Source: Eremophila alpestris peregrina
Taxonomy: Eukaryota > Chordata > Aves > Passeriformes > Alaudidae
Assembly (NCBI GenBank): GCA_009792885.1
Contig: WMCF01000018.1
Location: 9,616,927-9,680,926 of the forward strand
Direction of reading: 5' to 3'
DNA length: 64,000 nucleotides
Shown: positions 1 through 13,600 of the stretch, piece after piece
Position numbering within the stretch: position 1 is the stretch's first letter
Layout of the letters: each line of letters opens with the position of its first letter
Notes under the pieces: generated by a model
What the model was told of the DNA's origin: nothing
The model's input: only the letters and a program-made list of their open reading frames with translations
Database searches by the model: none
Made by a program: the position numbers and the translations under genes

Positions 1-1498
1 GAAGAGCCATGCCAGGCTCTGTCACTGCTTATGGCCACAACCAGATGTCCAGTGAAGCAGGACATGGTAAGAAAACAGAACACTCCTGTAGAACATCCCC
101 TCAATCCAAGTCTTGTATCACAACTGACAGTGCACAGTCAGTATTTCCCTGCATCAATGCCTCATTCAATGGATTTGGAACAATTTTCTCTTGTTCCAAA
201 AGACTTGATATCTAAATGGTTCTAGCCAGCTCTCATATTCCTTATAGGAAAGGAGCTCCACACCTTCCATTTGTCTTTCCATGCCCCTCTGAGTCTTCTT
301 CAGCCCTAATTCAGCCTTTCTGAGAGGAGGGGATCAGCATGTGCAGTACAAATAAACTGCCATGCTGTGCTGACATTTTCCTGCTTCAGTTTCTATTCCC
401 TTGCTAACCAATCATAGTATTTGACTCTCATCTCTTGTGGCTCACTGATGAGCACCAATGTGACCCTGTTACAGACCCACCTTCACACCCACAGTGGCCA
501 TGGGCAGCTCAAAGGCCACATGTCACACATGAAATAGAGATTCTCCAGCCCAGCATCACCAACAGCCACATGCACCCAATGTCAGTGGCCTCACTCCTGT
601 AAAACCCCTGCCTGCTAACACAAGCTGCAGAACCTTCCATAACCTCAGCAGAATTGTCCAGCTCACTGTTACCACTGCCCCTGGCAGCTGTGGCAGTGCT
701 GGTGCAAGTGCCACACACACACACAACCCTGGGCTCACACAGTATCTGCTGCTGTATCTCCACACCATCTTGGGCTGCAACTGCCCTTGGGAACTGGAGC
801 TGCCAAGCAGCAGCAGGGTATGAACCCAAACAGGCTGTGCAGAGCTGTGCTGGGAGCACCACTTGCAGGGCTCTCCCTCCCTTTGTTCAACCACATTGGT
901 GCTGCAGACTCTCTGCTAGGCTGAGGGCATGTGAGGGGCATCCTCTGAGTGAATACCCAGGAGATAAATTCCATGTGTGAGCAGAACTCAGTTCTGTGGA
1001 ATTGGCCTCTCCAAGCTTTAACAATTAAGCTAATGAGATCAATTACAGGGCAGAAGCAACTGCTCTGCCCTGTGCTTCTTCAAGCACTAAGCAGGAATCA
1101 CCACGTGGACTCCTCCTGTCTCCCAGGCCTACAAACACAAGAAAGCTCTGGGGTGCATTTTGTTTTCTCTGGCATATCCCACATGAGCCACAGTGCTTGT
1201 GGGTGGCTATGACTGGCAGAAGAAAGGCTCAGTGGAGCTGCAGAAACCTTTCTATGTTGCAAATGGCCTGCATGTCCCAGAGCTCAGCACAAGTCTTCTT
1301 AAGACTGAAATGCAGCCATCAAAGCCTGTGCAACTTCTCTGCAGGCTGCTTGAACCATGGGCTGGGCCTGGTACAGTGCAACTGCCTTAGCACATCTGAG
1401 GCTTAGTCACAATTAACCTCAACCCTGATGTCCTGTTAGTGCTCCTGTCCCTGATTGAGACATGGGTTACAAGTAAAGTGCCATGTGCCAGCCTCTGC
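1..1498 (-). other. Part of GALNT11 intron 11
   Basis: This is intron sequence between exon 11 and the missing last exon. It holds a short (CA)7 run at 712-725. The open frames here overlap one another on both strands and show no family resemblance. No lectin-type exon (QWHL or CLRA-like codons on the complement) was found. Confidence 0.7.
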
Positions 1499-1504
1499 AC
1501 TTAC

Positions 1505-1642
1505 CCCAAATGTCCACTGCTGAGAGCCACCAGAGCCATGGCATTTCATGAGGCGAGGGGGATCGGAGGAGCGAGTTTCAGAAACATCCAGGCAAAGCAG
1601 ATTGTTTAAAATCAGCTCATGATCCTCATTGTAAATCCACAC
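1505..1642 (-). CDS. GALNT11: GALNT11 exon 11: lectin domain, second repeat (residues 520-565)
   Basis: This exon is 138 bp, phase 0 in and out, with acceptor CCCTTTCAG and donor GTAAGT at 1499-1504. It encodes VWIYNEDHELILNNLLCLD, then VSETRSSDPPRLMKCHGSG, then GSQQWTFG. It holds a CLD pair, a second half-cystine in MKC and a QxW motif (Gln560-Trp562), all ricin-B features. The next exon, which should carry the third repeat and the stop codon, was searched for on the complement of 1-1498 without success. Confidence 0.96.
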
Positions 1643-4600
1643 CTGAAAGGGAAGAGAGAAGGACATTTATTGCAACGTTGCAGGGCAGTTTCCTTGGATC
1701 TTTTGTTCACGTGCAGAGGAGATGCTTCAACATCTGGATGTCAGAGATGGGCCTTGCAGGGAGTGGTGAGAATTGAGTGCAGCCCCTTCCCTGGGGCCCA
1801 CCTGCATGAAGCAGGAATGCACTGGCTCATGTTTGCAGCTTCAACTGCAATTGGGTCCCTGAATTTACATGACAGAAGAGTTTCTCTGTGATCACACTGA
1901 AAACCACTGCCAGCCCCAATAAGCAGCAAGGACACACTCAAGCTGTCAATCTGTCCTCTCCCACAGGCTGCTTGAGCAGAGCAGGTATTTGTGTTCTTGG
2001 CACAGCAATGTGTCAGGCACCTTCAGCTGCTGCCATTCCTGCCCACACCCTGCTGGCTCTCAGCAAGGCACATCTGGCACAGCTGGATGTGCAGGGAAGC
2101 AGGAACAGCAGCCTGGTCCAACTGCAGGAGCTGCTGATTCTCCCTCCCTTGTTTAGCTCCTTGAGCCTGAGCCAAGATCGGATTGTGGAAGACCTGGAGC
2201 TCTTCTAACCAACAGAAGACTGAATCCCAAGCCAAAGAGCAAAGAAATTAAGGAACTTGGAGGTGAGCACCTCAAAATCTCCTGAGTTACAGAGGGGTAG
2301 AGAACAGAGAAGAAAGTAAATGGAAACTGTAGCCCTGAAGTGAAGATCCTGGGACCATCAGGCTCAATATCCAATGACAGGTACTCCAAATGCCCAGTGC
2401 AGCCCTGGCATTCACAGGGCAGCTGCACAGCACTTCCCAGCCCCTGGGGATGCTGAGCAAGGCAACTCCCTTCCCCCTGACTTGTGAGCTGTGAACAAGA
2501 GGAGCTGAGCCCCTCACACCTGTCCCTGAAGGTTCCTATAGACACACAGTGTTCCTGTGGTGTGCTCCTGTCCCAGCCCTGTTCCCATTTCTCACAGCTC
2601 AGTGCTGCACTTGCCATGCCCATTGTGTAACTTTTTTTTTTCTCCATTAACTCTGCACGAGTTTCACAGTCAGAGTATGGAATAGCAAACTCCAGGCAAA
2701 AAAGTTAGGCACATAAATTTTGATTTGTCTCTTTTTTTGGCCTATGAAACTAAAACCAGCCCTCTGGAGGGTGCTGGGATTTGGGACCTCAGTGAAAAGC
2801 ACACAGCTCATTATCACAGTGACTACTATAACACAAGGAAGGCCTCCTTGGAAGAAGTGCAGGATCACATTAAAATTTGCCCCAACCTCAGTCATTTTGT
2901 GCCTTCTAAAACACTCTTTTCTGTCATGAAAAAGAAAGCATGGCAAGATTAAAGAGGGAGGAGAGAATGGAGAAATGACAGGGTTTGCCAGAGAGAATTA
3001 CTATTGGAAGAATAATGATGGAGCCAAATTCAAACAAGAGATGAACTGGTAAGAGTGGAGAGAGAAGACTGCAGTGACACAGGGGACAGATCTCCAATCA
3101 AAAGCTGAGCAATGGCAAAGAACACAAGACAGTGGTTAAATCCAGGGTGATACTTCTCCAGAAAGGCTTACACAAGGCAGCCAAAATTAATTTCCAACTA
3201 ATTATGTGTTTAGTGTGGAAAACAAAGGGAAGAGGAAAAATAGGCCTAAGTTTGGTTCCATCCAGATTAGAGTATCACTATGAATTTGCAGATTATTAAC
3301 AGATTCAAACACCAGGAAAGCAAAGCCACCCCATGAGGTTTCTTTGTTACACAATTGCAAGCCTTAGCATACTCCAAAAATTATGAACTAATTTTCTGCT
3401 GAAGGCTGAAAGGATAATGTTCAGCTTTTGTTGCTAAAGGCTGTCAGGAACAACAGCCCCATACAGGAAAGAAACTCCTGGCAGGCAGCACAGGATCTGA
3501 AGTCTATAAGCAGAAAGGTGCCTACCCAGGATTTATGTCTCATTTCTGAGAGCTCTCTTGTTTTATCCTCCTATGTATTTTTTTTGAAAAAAAACCAAAA
3601 CAACAAACCCAGCCATTAAAAAAATCGAATCTGTTTTTTTTTTAAAAAAGGTAACAGAGGTGTAGGATATTTTCAACCTGCATGCACTTCCTAACTAGAA
3701 GAGTTAAGAGAGCATCACTGTGAAGACTTTGGTTTCTAAAACTGGGATTGTGCCCAGTTCCCACACTCAGGAAAGCAGCACCTTTAACTGCTGTCCCCCA
3801 TGGATCTGCTCCAAAGGTCTAGGGAAAGTCACTGGCCATTTTCTCTGGTGTCAAACAAAATCAATGAGATGCAATTAGAGTACAATGAATCATTCTGTTT
3901 TCAAATAAAACCTAAATGGCAGATGTTATGGAAAAATCCCCTGTCCATAATGGAATTTATCAGGTTTGTGGTTAAATAAGATACTTAATTTGGTGAATGC
4001 TGTAGGACTGGCCTCTTTCTAGCAGCTTTTCCTCCCTGCCTCTCAACACAGGCAACAGGTTCATGAAAGGTGCATGGACACCTTAAGGCAGGAGCACAGC
4101 AGGTGCTACAGATCTTGTGGACAAAATAAATGGGAGGAGGCCCAAAGTGTGAGCTCTGTTTGTCTTAACTTCTTTTATACAGGTGCAGCTTAGGAAGAAC
4201 TGGATGTTTAATTCAGACCCCTCAACATGTAGTTTAAGCTATTCACAGTTTTAAGACTGAGGCTTCCCAGGACTTCAGTACCTTCAGGGCTTTGCTTCAT
4301 CCATGTGACCCAGACAAATCCCACAGCCTTCTCCTGAATTTCAAAGTGATATGAAATAAGCCAGGAAACATCTGTCTACCCTTTGGCTTTCAGAGATCAG
4401 TGGAGTGCAGCAAAAGGCACGGCTGGCCAGCTGGCAAAGCTTTGTGGATACACATTTTTTTTCTGATCTGCAAATTTCATTAGTTCTAGTGAAATACATT
4501 GAAAATTATCAGTAAATACAAGACAGTAACTACTGCAGAAACAGCCCTTTGTCTGAAAGAAAATCCCTGATTACCCATGGAGTATTCTAGTACTTCCAGC

Positions 4601-7600
4601 AGTTACAATCTGTTGCTCAGCTTGGCTATATTATTCTGTCAGACAGTTTGTAAAAGACAAAAATTCAGCTTAAGAGCACAAAAAAGCTGCCCCAGCCCTG
4701 AGGAGGAGATGTGCCCAGCCATCTACACCACCACATCCATCTGCAGACACTTCAGCTCCTGTTATCATGGAACAGCAGTGGCCTCACAGCCCCAAGCAGC
4801 CTGTGGCCATCACCACAAACAGCCCAGTTTGGTGGGCTGGAATCATTGTTTGAAGCTGTTGCTGCTCTGAAAACCCAACCTCCTCCTAAGGGTCATCCCA
4901 AAGCAGATAAGTGCCCTCTGCCCCACAGCTCAGTGTGTCACTGATGCTTCAACAAACAAAATCCTGTGCCTTCAGGAGTTTATGGAAAAGCAGCAGGACT
5001 GAATTTGCACATCTTGACACTCCAAATATGTGCTGAGTCAGAAAAACTGATAGCCATGATCTAGAGATTTAAGGAGACAGATCTTACAGAAGAATTGCAC
5101 ATGGGAGCAAAACCCTATAGTTTCTGGGTCTTGAACAGCTTGTAAAGGACATATTCTTACATTTATTAAATGCTAACAGACCTTTTCTGAAGTCCTGTGC
5201 TTCAGTACCTTTTGTTAAAGTCCAGAGCACAGATGCCTCTTCTGTCACTTCAAACCTCTGTTCTGTAAGATCCCATTCCCTTGTGCTATTTCTAACAAGA
5301 TTTTAGTTACTTATTCCTAAATTTCTGTTCAGTCCCCAGAATTACCCCAGAGTGTTTCTGTTACAGTTAATGGAGTATCCTAGTTTTCATTATCACTTAA
5401 AGACACAAATTTTCATTTATTCTTTAGATACAAGAACCATTTCCCTTCTTATTTTCTTTCTATAACAAAAATATGAATTGAATGTCAGCCAGCTAGAGAA
5501 AATAAAGCAAGCATAAACCAAAGGCAAAACAGAATTGCTTTTAAGGCCAGTCCCATGACTTTAGAGAGGCTGGTCAGCTCTCACATGCATTCACCAGATC
5601 AAACACAGGCTTTTTTCCTAGGACAAAGGCATAAACCAGATAATTCTAGAGCAAAACCAGCTCTAGAAGTTGCCAAACAAGTTGAGTGAAACAACAGTTA
5701 AAAGCTTCCAATAGTCAGGATGTTTCTTGCTATTTTTATAAGCAAAAACTGCTAAATAAGTGTCATCTTTTTCTACATTGTTCTCACATATCTATAGCAA
5801 GATTGTTCAACAAGTTATGACAGCAAGTTGGCTGAATGCACTCTTGGGATTTATTAGAACAAAATCTAATAGCAGAAAAACAGTGTTGGTTGACATATTT
5901 GGTTGGAGAACAAAATCATTGTGAAAGAAGATAGCACAGCCAGTTTTTTTATGAGGACTAACTGCTAAATTTACCACTAGTAAACCAGATTCGTGAGAAA
6001 AGAAGCCAAAGATCAACAATCAGAGCAGATTTGTCTTTCTCAGCACCAAAAAGATAACTGAAGTTTATTCTCCTGGATTAAAAAAAGTCAGAAAAAAGTT
6101 TTTGATATGGAAAACCAACAGAGTTGCTCCTTCAGGCAGGTGGCACTTCACTATGAGAATTATTGCAGCAAGGAGAAAAGGAGAATGGAAGCATAACTGT
6201 GTGGACATCATGCCCAGGCTTCCTCACCCAAAGACAGAAAGGCTCAGAGAGCAGCACTGCAGCTTTGGCACTGCAAATGTTCAGTCCCTTGGTGATGGTG
6301 GTGCCCATTGTAACACACAACCTTTCACCAGCAAGATTTGCTGACTGTCTCACAGCTGATGGAATGGATCAAATAGGAAAACCTCCATGCCCATTCCAGC
6401 TTTCATGAATCCACCTTTAACACAGGAACTCCCAATCTGGTCACAGAGATGGTTTCTTAGTGCTCCAGAGGTGAAGGACAAGGATGTACTTTGATTTGCT
6501 CCTGGCTGACAGCTGGACCTGAAGGCCAGAGCCAGCCACACTTATCCAGGAACTGCAAACACCCCTCTGTGTTCCTCTGTCACACTCAGCTGCTGAGGCC
6601 ACAAGCAGGAGGCAGAAAGTCCCATCAGGTGACAAAGCACAGCATTTTGTTGGGACTATCACAAATCACTCTGCTTCCACTGCTGCAGTTTCCATACCCT
6701 GAAAATTGCCCATGTCATAGAGCATCAAGTTAGTCCAGCACAGCCCACCTGTACTAAAGCTATGCTGCTTTACATCCCCTGCTCCATTTATTCTATGATT
6801 TGGATTACTTTTCTCTGTAGATCTAACCTAGCTTTTAGAATTGGGTCTCATGGGCTCCTAAATCATAATGTTCTCAGAGTAGTTCTTAGCTATGTAAGCC
6901 TTTATGGCATTAACTGAAGTTCTCTCTATCCTGGAGACCTTTTATCCAAGTCCTGAATTTCTGTCACCTGAAAGAAGTGCAACAGCAAAGGCTTTATGTA
7001 GTAATACAAAAACTCTCATTAGGTTTTCACATCTATCCTTCATTAATCCCCACATCAGCAATTCACCTGTAGCCAAAGAATCTTCTGAATTCCTTTTATT
7101 TAACAACAAATCATTCATTTCTCCCAAACTGCAGCCACTCAAGCAGCAGAGTACACAAACACCAGCAGAGCAGGAAAGGGCTGCTTCAAATTCCAGCATG
7201 AGAAACCAACTGAAAGAGCTGCCACAAATTCTGAAGTGCCAATCAGTGGATTATGAACCCATCAGGAGCCACTTTAGGGCAGCCTTCAGCCAAACACAGA
7301 TTCATGCCATAAAGACAGGGGGTAATATCCAACACTCAGCATTAGCAGGAGCTCCACAGTGGTTTGAATGCCCCTGTCTGCTGATGAGATGTCCCACCAG
7401 GGCACTCTGCCAGCAGGAAAACACACAGGTCATTTGAAAGGCATGAATGACTGCTGAGTGGAGCTGGGAATCTCATACCTGGTTCTGGTCGTTGTAGTCA
7501 CACTCCCGAAGCACCACCAGGCCTCCTTTCTGACTGGGGTGGCCCTGGGCAACCAGGCATTTGTTGGTTTGGAGGTGATACAGCTAGGAAAGGAAAGCAG

Positions 7601-10600
7601 TTTGATAGTCAGAGTGAAAAACAGCCCTAGATCCCCAGTGTGCTCAAAAAAACCCAGCCAACATTTCCAGTAATTAAAAAAATCTTCCCTTTTAAAATAC
7701 CATTCTGTTTCTCAGATAATTTGGAGGAAAAAGTGCATGAAACAGTTCCAATTTGCTTTCTAATTATATCAAGATTTCTCTCTCTGGTACAAGTGCAGCA
7801 CACACATCTTGGCTCAGCACATGAGAACCTCTACTCTGTCAAAGTTCTTTGCTCTCTTCACTTTCCATGGAAGTCTGAGACCCCACAAATTCTGCTCAGG
7901 AATATTGAATGTACTGTATAAACTGCATTTCACTACAGTTAAGCTAAAACATAAGTCTCCTCCTGCAGCTTCTCTTCATGGCACAGGACCACCTCCCTGA
8001 GAAAGGAGGAGGAATTACTGAAATAACAACTTCAGAGATTTATGTTGTTTGCAAATTGATTTTCAAGAGCATTTATGTAACTGAAAAGCCACTGCTATCA
8101 GCTGTGGCATTTTACTGATGGATCAGGGAGGAAGAGAACATTTTACAAACATCCAAATGCTATTTTTGCTCTAATGCCCTAGCTAGTCTGATGTAGGGGA
8201 ATGGTGCACCAGAGGGCTGAATTGAGGTCAGAACCTGTCCTGTGATGCAGAACTGTAAGCACATACCATCAGAGCAAACTCTCAGCAAGCTGGCAATCTC
8301 TCCTGATCTGAACTATGATGCCCACCCTAAGAGACACCCAAGACATCTTCTGCTGTACAAAGTTTAGGATGCTCTATTTCAAGAATAAAAAAATCAAGAA
8401 GATCTTGATGTAACCCCACAGAGGTATTTAGGAAGACTAAACCCCTCTAATTGTGGCTCTGAATGACACACATAACTGCTGGCCAGCAGATGACTTCTCT
8501 TCAGCCTGATTATTCTTCTTCCCCTGATGTGGTGGGGATCAGGCTCTTCAGGCAGCAAACTCTGCCTGAGCTGAAAGATGGCAGAGCCTCAGATCTGACA
8601 CCTCCATTAAAAATACTTAATTCCAATCTGGAGCTGGATGTAGAGGAAAAAAAGAATTTACTGTCCTGAAGTCCAGGCCAGCTGAACTTTATTATAAAGA
8701 CATCCATAGCTGTCTTGGCATTGCTATAGACTCTACAATTTTTTTAGAAAACAAAATACACTTCCAGTTATAAAAGGAACAAACTGCTTGGTCACATGAT
8801 AGCAACAATTAGCACAAATAGCAAACAATATTTCTCACTAAACACCATTTCTGGAAATAGCTGTCCCAAGGCATATCAACAATTGCCTTGAGTGCACCCT
8901 GTTTCTCCTCTTCCCCACACACATCTAAAACAAATGACACAAAACATTCCAAGGAACATTTCCTCACACCCCAGATCTAGCACAGATCTCATTTTCATCA
9001 TTCCTCACTCAACAGAAGGCTTTTAAACCATAGAGTGCCTGAGTTTTGTATGATTTTTGTCCCTTTTTTATTGGCCATGATGGCCAGCATTGGATAACTC
9101 TGGTAACAGCTGCAACCATTTGTGATCATTACATTTCTTCCCAGCTGTCAAACCACCACTTATCTGTGGCTCAATTAGTTTTTGAGAATAAACTGAGATT
9201 TGGAGTGATTCCTCCCAAATCCTAAAGAGTCTGGCACACAGTGGTGACATTGGCTGATCATCCTGTTCCTTGCAGGCATCTGGAAATAGTTTCTACAACC
9301 ATCAGAGCCAAAGCTGACTCTCTCACACAATGCTGGGTAAAATTCTTGAACCCCAGAGAACCAAGCCAAGGAAGTGCATTTTTCTGCTTCTTTTCCCCAT
9401 TTCTTAAGGGGTGCACAACATTTTTCTCAAACTGAAACCATAGTAAATAACTGCTGGGAAGATTTAACCATAAGTGTTGCTGGGATATTCAGATTCCTCA
9501 AGTAGCTCTCTCCAACATCAACAATTCCTCAGTTAAATTTCTGTCTGAATGAAAGCAGAAAGCTATTAAATCTTCAAAAGGAGGAAAAAAGCTCTGACTA
9601 GGGCAGCAAGAGCATCCAACAACTAGGGGAATCAGCCCATTGTATCAGTTTTATTCAGGGAAACCATATTATTAACTTCACAGCTTGGCTGGGACACTGC
9701 TACAAAAATACTGCACCAGTTGAGGATTCCCAGACAGCTGCTTCCAAGGAAAAGACCTCATGGTGTCAATGGGTCCTGCATGAACACAGGTCCCCCTGAC
9801 TCACTTCTTGCAGAACCAGCAATGGTCAGCAGCTGCTCACCCCTGTGGGGACATCACCACTAAATGCTTCCAACTACTGAGCTAAAAGGGAACATGCTGT
9901 CCATAATCTCTGTGCACATGGACAGTTTAATCCAGAGTATTTTCTTCCACAGAAAAGAATTTGAGAAAGTTGTCTTGGGTTTGAAATGATCCATCATTTT
10001 TGGGAAGCATAAAAAGCACACATCAGGTGAATTTGACCCTGGAAAGAGCAGATGCAATTGTCTGCTGACTCTGCCTGCATACAAACCCATAAGCAAAGGT
10101 GTCAGAGCTAAGGCTTGAATTTAATCATTATTTCCTTCAAGAATACACATAAAAATTCTCTTTTCACTTCTACTTTGAAGAAAAAAAAAAAAAAAAAGAG
10201 ACAAAATTTCACTTTTTGTTCATTGACTAACAGCCAAGACTAGAAAAGCCATCACTGGCCTCAGATGCAAATGTTCACCTTGGCAGAAAATTACCCAGTA
10301 AAAGAAATGAGTTTGGAAACTAATTCCATTGTACTCTTATCATAAACCAACAGAGCATGAATATTTGAGGCCACATTTCTCTCTATCCAAATCCATCTTC
10401 AAAATCACCAGCCATGAAAACACATTCTGAAGACAGCAAAACTCCCTAACTTAGAACTTGCAGGTAAGAAACCTCATGGAACAGTATCTAGTCTAAGGAT
10501 GATCTGAAATATTGATCAGACTGGAACTGATTTGACAAAAATACTGTTATTTTCAAGACACTTCTAGCAAAACTTATGGAAACAGACCATTTTTGTTGCA

Positions 10601-13600
10601 TTTGAGCAAATCTTTAAGAAAAAAGTCTCATAATAGTTAACACACCAGAATTCTACATACTGAAGTTTCTCTTACCCTTCCACGCTGGATGATTTTTGGT
10701 CGTTTCTGTGCTCTGTTAATAAAAACTGGCTGTGGAGCTTTGGCATTGGGCCCAGATATTTGCATTTCAGGATAGATGTTATCTAAATACCACTTAAATG
10801 ACTTGCAGTTCAATCTCTTCCTCAGCTCCACACGGTCAGTGATATTTCCATAGCTCCTCATCCTCAGCTCAGGTCTCAAAGCAAAATACTGCTCCTGTAT
10901 TTAAGAGAAAAAGGTTGGGGAAAAGGGGAGAAGAATTTCAGATTACTGATTCCCAATTTTTTCCTGTTGCCAGAACTCCCAAAATTTCATTTCATTTTGC
11001 TAGTGCTTTCAACCAGTAGGTTGTTTCTAGGATCCTAGAATCAGTAAGTAAAAACCAGATGCATGTATCAACAGCCTCATCTGACACAGGTTTCCTGACA
11101 TTATTTTGATTTTTCAATGGATTGTTTTTGTTGTTGTGGGATTTCCAGTGTGTTTCCAGCCTTCCAACTTTACAAATGATCAGGGTAAAACCATTCCAGA
11201 ATAGACCTATAAATGGGACTAATATCATGAAGTTCAGTGGGACCACACCTTACTCATGTGAATTATCACCTGGCCTTTGTGGGAAGCCCAGTTCCTTCCC
11301 TTCAACTCCATCATCTCCAAAAAGGCTCCCACAATGTTATTTTTTTCACATTCTATTTTATGATGATACTCAGAATCTTACAGGTTAGGTGAAGACAGAT
11401 GAAGATTCCAACCCAACCTCATGTGCAGTTTGACTCCAGTGCAGAGACAATGGGGACAAACAGGAACTCAGGAATGTACAACGTGGCACAAATACTATTG
11501 CTAAAACTAGAAAAAAAAAATCTCCCCTTTTAGCATTTAATTCCAGATGGATTTACAGAGCCCACAGAAAAGGCACTGTATCTGCACATTAATTTGTTTA
11601 CTAGGTACCATTTAGAATTCAGTTTTCAGGGCACTGAACTATGGTGTTTTGCTGGATTCATCTCTAGGAGATATCTGGAATCCACCCCCCATGATGTGGT
11701 TGTGACAGTTTTCAATTATTTCCTGCTATCTGATACTCAGATGACAGACAGCATCACCTCTGGACAAGTAACACATCTCTGTCCTCATCAAGATCTTTGA
11801 GCATTTGGATGTGCTTGATGTACCACTGCTATTTTAACAGCAGAGGAAGTGTGTACTTGGTGTACATTGGAGTGTTGGCCAGCTCTAAGGAAGTTTGGAG
11901 ACAGACTGGACATCACAATCTGGTCTGCTCCATAAAGTAGCTCTGCTATTCCAATTTCCTCTTTCCTGGCTGAAGTTCAGATGTTGGTATCCTGCCTTTC
12001 ATGTGTTATTTATTACCACTGTATACATGAACTTACACTTTTGCATTTTGCTCTTGACAGTTAGGAAAATTCTGCTGAGTCATTTCCCTTATGCCATTTC
12101 ATTTATTAAATACTGATATTTACTCCTTTAAGTCTTATCTTTGTACTGTGCATTGGTAGATTGCTTTGGTGAATTATACTGGCCCTAAATATCTGCATTA
12201 TTCTTATAAAGCCAAAAATATTTCCAAGCTTGTTTTCCATACATTCTCTGGCAGCTGTCAGAGAATGAGAGCAGAAACAGCTGCAGAACTTCCGGACACA
12301 AATCTGTGATAAGAGACTGCTAGAATCAGCAAGTGCTTGCTGGATAAAGCAGTTCAGCTGGAAATTATAGCAAAGAATCAAATCCAATCTTCAGAGAAAG
12401 CCATCATTAATAACAAAACAACTGCCAAGACATTGGTAAAAGGGAAAGTGATAGATCAGATCTACCAAAGCATTACAGAGATGGAGAATGGAGATAAAAA
12501 TTAATGGACTCTAACAGGTTCCTCAAACAGAAGATCAAGGTAAAGGATGAGGAATGAAACATAAACCTCTAAAGAATATAAAATCAATAAAATGTGTCTT
12601 GTATAGAAATTGTAGGGACCACAAGAGCTGAGCACACAGCAAATCCTGTGGTCTCAGAGGGCAAAATGTCATTAAGTACCTCAGAGATGAGGGACTCAAA
12701 CACCTGATCTACATTTAAAAGCATCAGTACCGAGATCTGAAGACAAAGTAGGAAAACACTTGCCCCTGAATCCAGAAGTTAATCCTGATTGCTCTTCCAG
12801 GGCAAGGCAGACTAAGAAGCAGATTGCTAATTAAAACAGAAAGCAAACAAGCAGCCAAAAAAATCCCTGTCTCACCAACATGGAAACTACCTGAAGGCAC
12901 AGTACAGAGCTGCCATGTAATAATGATTTGGACACAAAGCAATGCAGAGCTTACAAAAGCTCATCCATCATCTTTTACTTCACTAAAAGGCATAAAACTC
13001 AATCTCCTGCAGGCAGCAAACTAACAAGGAGGAGACTTGAGCACTCAGAAGCCAAATGACAATTCTACAGAATTTAGGAATTCCTATCAGAACTAAATTA
13101 GGGGTTCAGACAGAAGGAAAAGCAGAGGCGTAACAGATCCCGCTGTGACACAGTTCTTTGACAAACAATCCAGTTAATAACCATTTCATAAGCTTATTTC
13201 ATGAGCAAGGACTGTCTCTTACCTTATATTCATCCATCCACACATGTGCCAGCCTCAGGGAGTTGTGGGCCATGGTGTCCTGTCCCCCAGGTGAGCCATA
13301 GGGGCGCCTCTTACGGAAAATGTGTCCCACCCTGGAGCAGGGGATGATCAGCAATCTGCCACCACACATCCAGATCTGTCCAGAAAAAACCAGAACATGT
13401 CCAGATTGCTCACTCACCTCTCCCTTTCTTCAAGGGATACTTGGATAGGAATACATTGAGCAGGATTAGATGTCAGCACTGTTGGCCTTCATGTCATGTT
13501 TCCTGACAAATTGGATTTTTAGATCTCTGTGTTACAAAAGATTCTTTTTCTCACATGACCACACTTTCCATAAAACACATCATGGCTTTCAAGAGGCAAA

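Noticed and set aside
2153..2647. 164-codon minus-strand open frame in intron 10
   Set aside because: Same strand as GALNT11 but lies between exons 10 and 11 whose splice sites join perfectly without it. No family resemblance.
6904..7437. 177-codon plus-strand open frame beside exon 10
   Set aside because: It is antisense to GALNT11 within intron 10, without recognisable protein motifs. Ser/Thr/Gln-rich composition reflects the local base composition.
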